Shown here: positions 28,090 to 36,373 of the stretch, in pieces
Position numbering within the stretch: position 1 is the first letter of the stretch
How the letters are laid out: each line of letters starts with the position of its first letter
NCBI GenBank assembly: GCA_023138975.1
Contig: JAGLON010000017.1
Span: 1-64,000 of the forward strand
Reading direction: 5' to 3'
Length of the DNA: 64,000 nt
From: Candidatus Zixiibacteriota bacterium
GTDB lineage: Bacteria > Zixibacteria > MSB-5A5 > GN15 > JAAZOE01
Notes under the pieces: generated by a model
The model's database searches: none
What the model was told of the DNA's origin: nothing
What the model saw: the letters and a program-made list of their open reading frames with translations, nothing else
Program-made: the position numbers and the translations under genes

Positions 28090-28953
28090 TTACTCTTGAG
28101 TCACATTGCCGACAGCCAGTTTTGTTTTCATCCAGATTTCCTGCTTCTTAATCATCTGACGATTGCCCCCCATGCCTCCTGAACCTCGACCTCCACTACC
28201 GCCTCGGCCTCCGCCCTTACCGCCGCCGGACATACCGCCGCCCTGCATTCCTCCCCGGTTATCCATCGGCGGTCTTTTTGAAGGCATATCCGCCCAAATG
28301 AAACCAATTGATATTTCCGAACCGGGTTTTGTATCAATACCGTAGAATCGGTTTTCACTTTCCGGGAGCGGAAAACTCAACTCATAAGTGAAAAAACTCA
28401 TAGATGTATCGCACTCAATATGAGGTCCTTCAGTACCATCCTCGGCGATAATAGCCTCCTTGAAAATACTCTCTTTATCATACAAACGAAGCTCCACCGG
28501 CAACTTGTCAAATAAATTCATCCGATCCGGCATGGGATTTTCGGTTTGACGATTAAAACCCTTCCCACTTTGCAACGCTTCAATATCTATTGAACTTGGG
28601 AGTCCATTGTATTTGATGCCAAATTCTTTATTCTTTCCACCGCTGCGATCGATCCAGACGCTGACACCGCTCACACGAATAACTCTTAGCCAGCGCGGAT
28701 CACGGAATTTGAATAAAATATATACGTTTTGACTATCATTGCAAACACCTAACCCAACATCTTCTTTTTCATAATAAGTGACAGGAATGTCTGCCCAATC
28801 TTCCATTTTACCATCAACGGTTATCGGTTTATTTACCCATTGAGAATTTATATTCTCTGATTTACAACCATAAGAGAATATAAGTAGTGCGACGAAGAGA
28901 ATTCCTACCGCACAAAAACTTGTTCTATGCCTCCCTACAAAGTTACTATTCAT
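28090..28953 (-). CDS. Secreted lipoprotein-like protein with CBM9/DOMON-like beta domain and Gly-rich tail
   Basis: This 287-residue protein is the first gene of the efflux operon. It has an N-terminal signal segment (AVGILFVALLIFSYGC), with a Cys suggesting lipidation though the lipobox is atypical. Next is a beta-sandwich-like region beginning PITVDGKMEDWADIPVTYYE. That D-G-x-x-D-W opening is characteristic of CBM9/DOMON-like 'sugar-binding' domains that also occur in non-sugar proteins. A ~45-residue tail is rich in Gly, Arg and Met (GGGKGGGRGGSGG). A GAGG SD precedes the ATG, and the next gene begins 27 bp on. Its position suggests a surface or periplasmic partner of the transporter; the ligand is unknown. 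The 296-bp gap upstream (28954-29249) must contain the operon promoter but shows no clear consensus. Confidence 0.65.
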   Translation of the reverse strand: MNSNFVGRHRTSFCAVGILFVALLIFSYGCKSENINSQWVNKPITVDGKMEDWADIPVTYYEKEDVGLGVCNDSQNVYILFKFRDPRWLRVIRVSGVSVWIDRSGGKNKEFGIKYNGLPSSIDIEALQSGKGFNRQTENPMPDRMNLFDKLPVELRLYDKESIFKEAIIAEDGTEGPHIECDTSMSFFTYELSFPLPESENRFYGIDTKPGSEISIGFIWADMPSKRPPMDNRGGMQGGGMSGGGKGGGRGGSGGRGSGGMGGNRQMIKKQEIWMKTKLAVGNVTQE

Positions 28954-29249
28954 TTACACCTCGTTTGTCACTTTGATTTAAGACTAACATAAATATATGA
29001 GTGTGACAATCTATCGAGGAAAAAGTTTTATCTGTTTTTAAAAAAGTTGAACATAATTGTCTGCGACAGGAGGATATTATGTGTTCGTAGGCATAAGCCG
29101 GACAATCAAATAGCATCACCGACTGTTTGACAGCTGACGGACTTATCATAGAATAATCGCTTTCCCTTATTACCTAAACCCTATGACAATAAAATACGAA
29201 TCTATAGATGAAATGTTTCGATTGTTTAGCAGCATTGAAATGCAAAGGG

Positions 29250-29948
29250 CTATTTATTGACGACTAGTCGAAAGCCCTTTCCATGTATGCCCATAATCTC
29301 GATTTTGGGATCGGCTTTAAGATGCTTGCGAAGCTTGGAAATGAACACATCCATACTACGCCCACTGAAATAATTATCATCGCCCCAGATTTTCCGCAGA
29401 GCAGTATTGCGTGAGAGCACATGATTTACATTTAAACATAATAGACGCAGCAAATCCGATTCTTTGGGTGTTAACTTTTGGCTTTTATTATTAATCAATA
29501 GCTGTTGTCTGGTATAATCAAAGGTGAAATCGCCCAGAATAAACTCTGTTGGTAATTCCGTTTCAGAACTGGTGCGACCAGTTCGTTTTAGAACCGCCTG
29601 GATACGAAGCATAAGCTCTTCGATACTGAAAGGCTTGGTGATATAATCGTCACACCCGAGATTGAATCCTTTAATTTTATCCTCGGTCAATGACTTTGCT
29701 GTTAGAAATATGAGCGGAATTTCCTCGTTAGTCTGCCGAACCTCTTTCGCAAACGTAAACCCGTCTTTTTTTGGCATCATGACATCAACCAAACAAAGGT
29801 CAAAAGACGCTTTGTGATAGGCACAGATTCCCTCTTCCCCATCAACGCAAAGAGTAACATCAAATCCTTGCATCTGAAGATGATCTTTAAGAACCAGTCC
29901 AAAATTGGCATCATCCTCGACCAGAAGTATTTTCGTGTCACTGGCCAT
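29250..29948 (-). CDS. OmpR/PhoB-family response regulator
   Basis: The protein has 232 residues: a receiver (~6-118) with acidic EDD, phosphoacceptor Asp55 in LCLVDVMMPKKDG, Thr in FLTAK and Lys in TKPFS. A C-terminal winged helix (~130-232) follows with TPKESDLLRLLCLN, NTALRKIWGDDNYFSGRSMDVFISKLRKHL and a GKGFRL wing. It overlaps the kinase gene by 11 bp, so they form a two-component system. It lies between the efflux operon (same strand, downstream) and the divergent ABC operon, making both plausible targets. The TTAACA-like tandem repeats at 31705-31740 are a natural candidate binding site. Confidence 0.93.
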   Translation of the reverse strand: MASDTKILLVEDDANFGLVLKDHLQMQGFDVTLCVDGEEGICAYHKASFDLCLVDVMMPKKDGFTFAKEVRQTNEEIPLIFLTAKSLTEDKIKGFNLGCDDYITKPFSIEELMLRIQAVLKRTGRTSSETELPTEFILGDFTFDYTRQQLLINNKSQKLTPKESDLLRLLCLNVNHVLSRNTALRKIWGDDNYFSGRSMDVFISKLRKHLKADPKIEIMGIHGKGFRLVVNK

Positions 29949-31665
29949 TTGATTCTCCCGAAACGGTACTCGTCGGAAAACTTATAGTAATGCGGGTACC
30001 GCTTCCCGCCTCACTCTTAAGCACGATGACACCATTCATAGCCTCGGTCATAAGTTTTACATAACTCAATCCAAGGCCAAAACCTTTTACATCATGAACA
30101 TTACCGGAACTTACTCGAAAATATTTATCAAAAATAAATTTCTGATCCGATTTCTTTATACCGCGTCCTTTATCCTCAATAATAATGAGCACATCATGGT
30201 CAATATTCTTAGTACTTACCAATATCTCAGGCGCTTGCGGACTATATTTATTGGCGTTATCCAGAAGGTTGCCGATGATATTTGAAATATGCAGTTCATC
30301 GGCTGATATCATATTTCGTTTGGCCTGTAAATCCAACCGAATTGTCCCTCTGCGGTTTTCAACGTGAAGTCTCTCAGTCGTAACGGCCTTATGAATTGCC
30401 GCATGAATATCAACATCGGAAAGGCTGAGGTTATAGTCTCCCTCTTCTAAAACGGCCATTTGTAAAATCTTTTCGGCCTGATTACTCATTCGCTGGTTTT
30501 CACTTTGAATCATCTCGCCATACCGTACGATTCTCTCCTCTTCCCGCAGTACATCCGGCCGCATTATCGCCTCACAGGCAAGTTTGACGGTTGAAATAGG
30601 AGTCTTAAATTCATGGGTCATATTATTGATAAACTCAACCATTTGTGATGAAAATCTCTTTTGCCGAATAATAGTCCGAATCGTATAGATAAAACAGCCG
30701 GTGATAATAATAACAAAAACCACCATCAATAACATCATCAACCCGGTTTGGCGAAGTAGAAACATCTGCTTGCCGGGGAAATGAAGTAATAACTCATAGT
30801 TGCTGGAAAAGAGCGTTTGAGGAAACAGCTGAGCCCGATATGGAGACACAAGTAATTCAGATTTGTACGAGCTATCATTGATGATATTGATTGAATCTTT
30901 TGAAGCTGACTTGACAGCAAAAGCGTATTCAATATCGATACTGTAGTCGTTGAGACTGGTGTGAATTAAAGAATCCAAAGTCTCTATGCTAACTCTGTCC
31001 TCAAGAGGTTCGTTTTCATCCGTTAGCATATTTCCGATGATGGTCATAAACATGGAATAATGAACGCTATCATTCACAGGCAATGATTGCAAGCCTTGTG
31101 GGCTGTTGCCAATCTCCATAAACACCGTCATTTCGTCCGCTTGGTATTTCCAGAGATACTGCTCTTCCGCAAACCGATTGGCATTGAGTTCCGGCCGATG
31201 AGAGCCCGGTAGCGCAAAAGAGTCCACAACGGTTCTTTCCTGAGCATTGAAAAAATAATTTTCCGCGTTATTCATCCGCTGGGGAGAGATCACATTATAG
31301 AATAGAGACCCATCCTGAACCTTCACTAGGGTATCAAATATAGTGTCGCCGTTAACAATGAATATCTCTTTTTCAATTGATGTATCTGTAACACCGTTAA
31401 TTACTCGTATATTGGCTAATACCGAATCGTTGGATTGAGATCCCATACCGCTAATTGTTCGCCTTAATAAAGCGACATCCATTAACTCCCTGGTTGCCAG
31501 TTTTTGAGAGACAACACCCATTGACGCCAGGACATTTCTTTGGAAGGCCTGTTCCTTGAGTCCCATAGTATAGTCCAATAGAAGCAGCTGCAAGACCAGC
31601 AGTCCCGACAACGAAACAACTATCAGACCGATTATCAGACCAACGGTTTTCTTCGACAGAGTCAT
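29938..31665 (-). CDS. Membrane sensor histidine kinase
   Basis: This 575-residue kinase has TM1 at ~8-30, a periplasmic sensor region of ~270 residues without a recognisable fold, and TM2 at ~305-328 (LMMLLMVVFVIIITGCFIY). HisKA with NNMTHEFKTPISTVK and HATPase_c with NLLDNANKYSP, EDKGRGIKK and FGLGLSYV follow. There is no HAMP domain between TM2 and HisKA; the connection is short. It is the cognate partner of the overlapping OmpR-type regulator gene. Divergent transcription from the plus-strand ABC operon across 150 bp suggests joint control from one promoter region. Confidence 0.92.
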   Translation of the reverse strand: MTLSKKTVGLIIGLIVVSLSGLLVLQLLLLDYTMGLKEQAFQRNVLASMGVVSQKLATRELMDVALLRRTISGMGSQSNDSVLANIRVINGVTDTSIEKEIFIVNGDTIFDTLVKVQDGSLFYNVISPQRMNNAENYFFNAQERTVVDSFALPGSHRPELNANRFAEEQYLWKYQADEMTVFMEIGNSPQGLQSLPVNDSVHYSMFMTIIGNMLTDENEPLEDRVSIETLDSLIHTSLNDYSIDIEYAFAVKSASKDSINIINDSSYKSELLVSPYRAQLFPQTLFSSNYELLLHFPGKQMFLLRQTGLMMLLMVVFVIIITGCFIYTIRTIIRQKRFSSQMVEFINNMTHEFKTPISTVKLACEAIMRPDVLREEERIVRYGEMIQSENQRMSNQAEKILQMAVLEEGDYNLSLSDVDIHAAIHKAVTTERLHVENRRGTIRLDLQAKRNMISADELHISNIIGNLLDNANKYSPQAPEILVSTKNIDHDVLIIIEDKGRGIKKSDQKFIFDKYFRVSSGNVHDVKGFGLGLSYVKLMTEAMNGVIVLKSEAGSGTRITISFPTSTVSGESNGQ

Positions 31666-31704
31666 ATCGCTAATATATACGAATACCGGGTTTATCCCAA
31701 CAAC

Positions 31705-31740
31705 TTAACATTTATTAACAGATGATAACATTACTTAACT
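31705..31740 (+). promoter_or_regulatory. Four tandem 10-bp-spaced TTAACA-like half-sites in divergent promoter
   Basis: Hexamers TTAACA (31705), TTAACA (31715), ATAACA (31725) and TTAACT (31735) recur exactly every 10 bp, i.e. on one helix face. OmpR/PhoB-family regulators bind tandem direct repeats with 10-11-bp spacing. A -10-like TATCCT lies at 31763-31768, so the last repeat abuts the -35 position, and a weak or absent -35 fits an activator-dependent promoter. The array sits between the kinase gene and the plus-strand ABC operon. The assignment to the neighbouring regulator is inference. Confidence 0.55.
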
Positions 31741-31815
31741 CAACCTTTTTCACTCTTTCCAGTATCCTAAAGATAAATGAATCTGACAACAACTGTACCA
31801 AGAAAGGATCTGACT

Positions 31816-32622
31816 ATGTCGTTCAAGACCCATCTCCTGACGGTTATCCTTTTACTAGCGTGTTTTTCAATAATGCCCACTCAAGTTTTTTCCGCAGGTC
31901 CGATTATGAAGACAATAACCTCTGAAGGCGGCGAAATCTTTATGCTTCCCGAGGTCGGCGCTATTGTCTCAATGGAAGACAAACAAGTGATAATTCTCGA
32001 TCTCCTCCCGCTGGACTCACGCGCCAAGGAATACCAATCAGTCAATTTACAAAACGGTGATAAACTTTTAATGCTCAATGGAAAAAGGATTGGCTCAGTT
32101 GAAATCCTGAAGGAACTCTATAGTGCCATAAAAACGGGCGAAGAAGTCAAATTCGGTATCCGGCGAGAGAACTCTATGCGCATGGTCTCCTATAAAAAAG
32201 GGGACGAAGAGGCCGGAGGACAAATGAAGGTTATGACTATGACCAGTGGCGGCAAAGAGTCTGATATGACCTTTACTCAACATGACGGATCCATGAACAT
32301 TAATATTGACGGAGATGCTGAGGGCATGAGACCAATTCTTGAACTGGGTTTAATAATTGGCGAAGAAGCTGGCCGGGTGAAAATTCTGGAGACACTGCCA
32401 ACTCTGGAGCAGGCATTCCCTGAAAATAAACCGCAAAAGAATGATATTGTCTCAGCTATCAATGGCAAACCGGTCAAAGCTGCAGATGAATTCATGAAAA
32501 TTTTCGACAATACAAAAATTGGTGACGAAATTTCTTTGGACATTGAACGGGATGGTAAAACTCTAAACATCTCGATCAAGAAAACAAAATCCGAGATGAA
32601 AGTAATGACGATCGGAAAATAG
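31816..32622 (+). CDS. Exported protein with two PDZ-like domains
   Basis: The protein has 268 residues from the ATG at 31816, chosen because AAAGGA lies upstream and a clean signal peptide follows (TVILLLACFSIMPTQVFSAG); the ATG at 31777 would spoil it. The first PDZ-like segment is NLQNGDKLLMLNGKRIGSVE (~residues 75-130). A middle basic/Met-rich linker follows, then a second PDZ-like segment, ENKPQKNDIVSAINGKPVKAA (~190-260). No protease domain is present, so it probably acts as a periplasmic binding or scaffolding protein. It is first in the plus-strand ABC operon, 12 bp before the next gene, directly downstream of the tandem repeats. Confidence 0.75.
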   Translation: MSFKTHLLTVILLLACFSIMPTQVFSAGPIMKTITSEGGEIFMLPEVGAIVSMEDKQVIILDLLPLDSRAKEYQSVNLQNGDKLLMLNGKRIGSVEILKELYSAIKTGEEVKFGIRRENSMRMVSYKKGDEEAGGQMKVMTMTSGGKESDMTFTQHDGSMNINIDGDAEGMRPILELGLIIGEEAGRVKILETLPTLEQAFPENKPQKNDIVSAINGKPVKAADEFMKIFDNTKIGDEISLDIERDGKTLNISIKKTKSEMKVMTIGK

Positions 32623-32634
32623 GAAAGTGACCTC

Positions 32635-34137
32635 ATGAAAAATCAACTAATAATTGCTTTTCTACTAATGTTCGCTCTTCTCGGTATCTGCGATTCCGCG
32701 TCACCTCAGGCGTATAATCCGTTCAATCAGCGGGATGATCAATACCGCTTGCTAGGTTTGAAACGAGCCAAAGGAGCTTATGAAACCGCCCGTGCTGATT
32801 TTGAACGGCAAAAGGAATTATACGCTCGTAAATTAATTTCTAACCGGGAACTGGAAACCGCGCGTACGACATACGCTGATGCCGAAGTGAACTATCAGCA
32901 ATCGTTGTTGGCGGTCCTTTTCGAAAAACAGTACGTCACCGTTTCAAACGCTGTCAAATACTACGCCAAAGATGGTAGTAAACATGTTCGCTTAACATTG
33001 GTTAATCCGTCAGGCGGAACCCAGGAGTTTCAGAAGCTCCTAAATATTGACGATAAGCTGTTCCGTTCTCTTCAACCAGATATTATCTGCAACGTCTATG
33101 TGTCTCTGCTCAATGGGCAGAATTCAATAATAAGCCAGCCGTATGAGGCCAAGATAGACGAGCTTCGTTCTGGAGAGCCGGTGGATATTGATTTCACATT
33201 GCTTCAGGATCTTGATGCCGTTACGGTGTTTATGATTTACGGCAACGGCACACAGCGGGAAATGAAGATTTTTCTGCAAAAAGACGTGACGGTCAATCGA
33301 GTTGAGGTGCAGTCTGAGCAATTTTCTCAAGAGATCGAATTGGGAAAAACCGCGTCTTATGATTTGACCTTAGAGCTTTTCAGCGGCGCCCGCAATACTT
33401 TCAGCCTGGAGGTAGTTAATCTGCCCAAGCAAATCGGCCGCTATTTCAAGGACGGTTCGGGCAGCGTCCGACTGAGTCAGGTCAAGTTTACTGAAAGTAC
33501 CCATTCCAAACGGGCATCGTTGGAAATAACTCTCCCGGATAGGCCGACTGATGAAGTGGCAATGGATAAACCAATATCATTCTATGTTCTGGTCATGCCC
33601 CGTGAGATGAAGGATAATACACCGGATCTTAACGACAGGCACTGGACTGAGGCCGAATTGGATAAGCTCGATATCGGATATGTTCGTTTGGAAGTTCTCC
33701 CCCGCGGTAAAGGTGAATTACTTGTTCGCGCCCCACAGTTGTATCACGCTATAGCCTCTGATAGTAAAGCCGAAATGTATATTGAGATATATAACGAAGG
33801 CAGTCATCGGCTGGACAACATCGAAGTCACTGTTGACCTTCCCCTGAACTGGTCGAAAGAAATAACTCCTCAAAGAATCACATCGCTAGGCATCGGCCAG
33901 GATAAGCGGTTCCAACTCGCGTTTACTCCACCGGAAGATATTGCAGCCGGGAAATATGAAGTACGGATAAGAACCAGCGCCATGTCTAACAATCAGCCGG
34001 TCATTAGCGAAGATAAGACCGTTACAATTGAGATAGAAGCCGATGCGAATGTCTTTGGAACAATAATAATTGTCCTGATGGTTCTGGGACTCGTGACCGG
34101 TATTGTCGTATTTGGCGTTCGCCTATCGCGGCGATAA
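32635..34137 (+). CDS. Exported, membrane-anchored protein with adaptor-like helical hairpin and NEW3-type domain
   Basis: The protein has 500 residues. A signal peptide (IIAFLLMFALLGICDSASP) is followed by a helical segment that reads like the alpha-hairpin of HlyD-type adaptors (AKGAYETARADFERQKELYARKLISNRELETA, ~residues 41-90). Beta-rich domains follow, then a NEW3/CARDB-like Ig domain near the end (MYIEIYNEGSHRLDNIEVTVDLPLNW) and a C-terminal membrane helix (~473-493). NEW3-type proteins often accompany ABC transporters. The adaptor-like hairpin is unusual in that setting. It sits between the PDZ gene and the ABC ATPase gene and probably forms the extracytoplasmic part of that exporter. 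Confidence 0.7.
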   Translation: MKNQLIIAFLLMFALLGICDSASPQAYNPFNQRDDQYRLLGLKRAKGAYETARADFERQKELYARKLISNRELETARTTYADAEVNYQQSLLAVLFEKQYVTVSNAVKYYAKDGSKHVRLTLVNPSGGTQEFQKLLNIDDKLFRSLQPDIICNVYVSLLNGQNSIISQPYEAKIDELRSGEPVDIDFTLLQDLDAVTVFMIYGNGTQREMKIFLQKDVTVNRVEVQSEQFSQEIELGKTASYDLTLELFSGARNTFSLEVVNLPKQIGRYFKDGSGSVRLSQVKFTESTHSKRASLEITLPDRPTDEVAMDKPISFYVLVMPREMKDNTPDLNDRHWTEAELDKLDIGYVRLEVLPRGKGELLVRAPQLYHAIASDSKAEMYIEIYNEGSHRLDNIEVTVDLPLNWSKEITPQRITSLGIGQDKRFQLAFTPPEDIAAGKYEVRIRTSAMSNNQPVISEDKTVTIEIEADANVFGTIIIVLMVLGLVTGIVVFGVRLSRR

Positions 34138-34163
34138 ACCATGAACAAAAGAGAGGTGCAATC

Positions 34164-34928
34164 ATGAGTGAAAATATCCTTACAATAGAAAAGCCTCGCC
34201 TAGAGGCTATCAATTTAACCAAACGGTATAGAGACGGCGTGCTGGCGTTGGACAATATCTCCTTTTCGGTTCAACCGGGTGAAATTTTTGTAATGCTTGG
34301 GGGTAATGGCGCCGGAAAAACAACAACTATCAATTTGTTCCTAAATTTTATCGAGCCAACTGAGGGTGAAGCACGGATAGACGGAATTATAACTCACAAA
34401 GACCCTTTGGCAGCAAAAGAAAGGGTGTCGTTCGTCTCCGAGAATGTGATGCTCTATGGAGATTTCACCGCCGTTCAAAATCTGGATTATTTCTCTCGAA
34501 TTGGCGGACAATCTGAATACACGAAAGATGATTACCGGGATGCTTTGCTCCGAGTTAATCTGGCCGAAGAAGCGCATCACAAGAAATTGCGCGGGTTTTC
34601 CAAAGGTATGCGGCAGAAATGCGGAATCGCTATTGCAATATTAAAGGGAGCTCCCGCGATATTGCTCGATGAACCTACTTCGGGACTCGATCCTAAAGCC
34701 GGTCATGATTTCATTCATCTGCTCAAATCCCTCCAGAAAGAAGGCAAATCAATCTTGATGTCAACCCATGATATTTTCCGCGCCAAAGCCATTGCCGATA
34801 CGATAGCGATTATGAATAACGGACGAATTATAATGCTTAAGAAATCTTCGGAACTCGCCGGATGCAATCTTGAAGAACTATATATGCAGTATATGACAGG
34901 CCACGATGGACAACGTTTAGCGGGTTGA
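34164..34928 (+). CDS. ABC transporter ATP-binding protein
   Basis: This 254-residue ATPase has Walker A GGNGAGKTT, a Q-loop region with VSFVSENVMLYG (no Gln at the usual place), signature GFSKGMRQK (Lys where the second Gly of SGG usually is), Walker B AILLDEPTSGLDP and H-loop STHD. The modified signature occurs in other ABC-2 exporters and need not abolish activity. It precedes two permease genes by 13 bp and belongs to the DUF3526-type ABC-2 system. It uses ATG with GAGAGG upstream. Confidence 0.9.
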   Translation: MSENILTIEKPRLEAINLTKRYRDGVLALDNISFSVQPGEIFVMLGGNGAGKTTTINLFLNFIEPTEGEARIDGIITHKDPLAAKERVSFVSENVMLYGDFTAVQNLDYFSRIGGQSEYTKDDYRDALLRVNLAEEAHHKKLRGFSKGMRQKCGIAIAILKGAPAILLDEPTSGLDPKAGHDFIHLLKSLQKEGKSILMSTHDIFRAKAIADTIAIMNNGRIIMLKKSSELAGCNLEELYMQYMTGHDGQRLAG

Positions 34929-34941
34929 CGGGAGACTTTAA

Positions 34942-36354
34942 ATGTTGAAAGTAATTGTAGAAAAAGAAATCAGAGAGATTCTCGGCTCCGTTAAGTTCGT
35001 GATAACATTTGGTGCCTGTGCCGTTTTAATTCTTTTATCTTTTTATATCGGTGCAGCAAATCATAAAGCAAATGTTGAGCAGTACAACGCCGCCAAAGCG
35101 GAGAATACTCGCCAGATGGAGGGGCTAACCAGTTGGATGTCTTTGGAACAACATCGAATCTTCCTGCCACCACAACCTCTCGCGGCGCTTGTCACTGGCT
35201 CTTCTAATGATGTCGGGAGAACTATTGATGTTCATCGGCGAAGTGAACTAGCGGCAGTTGACAGTAAATTCAATGAGGACCCCATCTATGCTGTTTTCCG
35301 ATTTTTAGATTTGACGTTTATTTTCCAAATCGTCTTATCTCTATTCGCTATTATGCTGGGGTACGATGCCATTTGCGGTGAAAAGGAACGTGGAACATTG
35401 CGGCTTTCATTTGCCAACCCGGTTCCGCGGGCAACATATATATTAGGCAAATTACTCGGCTCGTTTATCACTCTCGTCACCGCCCTCCTTATCGCGATAC
35501 TACTCAGCTGTCTGATACTACCACTTCTAGGGGTTTCATTGACGGGTGATGAGTGGATACGATTGGCGGCTATAATAGGAACCGGTTTACTATATTTCGG
35601 TGTCTTTTTGACTCTCTCGGTATTTGTGTCCAGCCGTACTCATCGTACGTCGTCCGCATTTTTAGCCCTGTTAGTTATCTGGGTCGTCAGTGTTTTAATT
35701 GTTCCCCGCTCAGCGACTCTACTGGCCGGCCGAGCGGTTGATGTTCCTTCGATAGATGAACTCGCTGCCCAGAAAACCAGTTTCTCCCGCCAACTCTGGA
35801 CCGAATACCGTGACGCGATGGGTAGTTTTTCCGCACCTAAGGATATTGATCCGCATGATATGATGACACATTTCAACAAATTCATGGATTCTCTATCCAC
35901 AGAGCGCGAAGCGAAAATGAAAGTCTTCAGTGACCGGCTAAATGAAGACCGCTTTAATCGTCAGGTCGTTCAGCAAAAGTTTGCCTTTAACGTCGCTCGC
36001 GTGTCACCCGCCGCGTCAATGAATCTGGCGGCAGCCAATCTGGCCGGCACATCAATTGGTCTCAAGAATCGATTCCATGAAACGGCGATGGAATACCGAA
36101 AGGTATTCGGAGATTTCATCAGGGAAAAAACCGGCATGAATCTCGGTGGGGGAATGATCTATGTTGAAATAAATGACGATGGGGAAAAACCGGACCCGAT
36201 TGACCCCAGCGAGCTTCCTGTATATACTTATTCACCTAAACCGCTAATGGCCTCTTTCTCGGCAGCTTTCGTTGATATAGGAATACTGGCCCTGTTCAAT
36301 CTGATCTTCTTTGTCGGTGCGTTTGTATCCTTTATCCGTTACGATGTTCGTTAA
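34942..36354 (+). CDS. ABC-2-type permease with DUF3526-like architecture (first of two)
   Basis: The 470-residue protein starts MLKVIVEKEIREILGSVKFV, then TM1 (~17-38), a large extracytoplasmic loop, a second helix ending in LSLFAIMLGYDAICGEKERGTL (the ABC-2 coupling region), and TM3-5. A second long extracytoplasmic region (~265-435) and a last helix follow. This split-loop topology is typical of DUF3526-type ABC permeases found beside NEW3 proteins. It is a close paralogue of the next gene, and the two probably form a heterodimer driven by the preceding ATPase. The substrate is unknown. Confidence 0.85.
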   Translation: MLKVIVEKEIREILGSVKFVITFGACAVLILLSFYIGAANHKANVEQYNAAKAENTRQMEGLTSWMSLEQHRIFLPPQPLAALVTGSSNDVGRTIDVHRRSELAAVDSKFNEDPIYAVFRFLDLTFIFQIVLSLFAIMLGYDAICGEKERGTLRLSFANPVPRATYILGKLLGSFITLVTALLIAILLSCLILPLLGVSLTGDEWIRLAAIIGTGLLYFGVFLTLSVFVSSRTHRTSSAFLALLVIWVVSVLIVPRSATLLAGRAVDVPSIDELAAQKTSFSRQLWTEYRDAMGSFSAPKDIDPHDMMTHFNKFMDSLSTEREAKMKVFSDRLNEDRFNRQVVQQKFAFNVARVSPAASMNLAAANLAGTSIGLKNRFHETAMEYRKVFGDFIREKTGMNLGGGMIYVEINDDGEKPDPIDPSELPVYTYSPKPLMASFSAAFVDIGILALFNLIFFVGAFVSFIRYDVR

Positions 36355-36373
36355 TTCAAACCGGAGAATAAAA

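Noticed and set aside
29024-29050. Second binding array for the OmpR-type regulator upstream of the efflux operon
   Set aside because: On the minus strand TCAACT, TAAAAA and TAAAAC occur at 10-bp steps, but the match to TTAACA is poor and the region is simply A/T-rich.
28946-29149. 67-codon minus-strand frame upstream of the lipoprotein gene
   Set aside because: It overlaps the real start, has no convincing SD and no recognisable features. The region is better read as a promoter.
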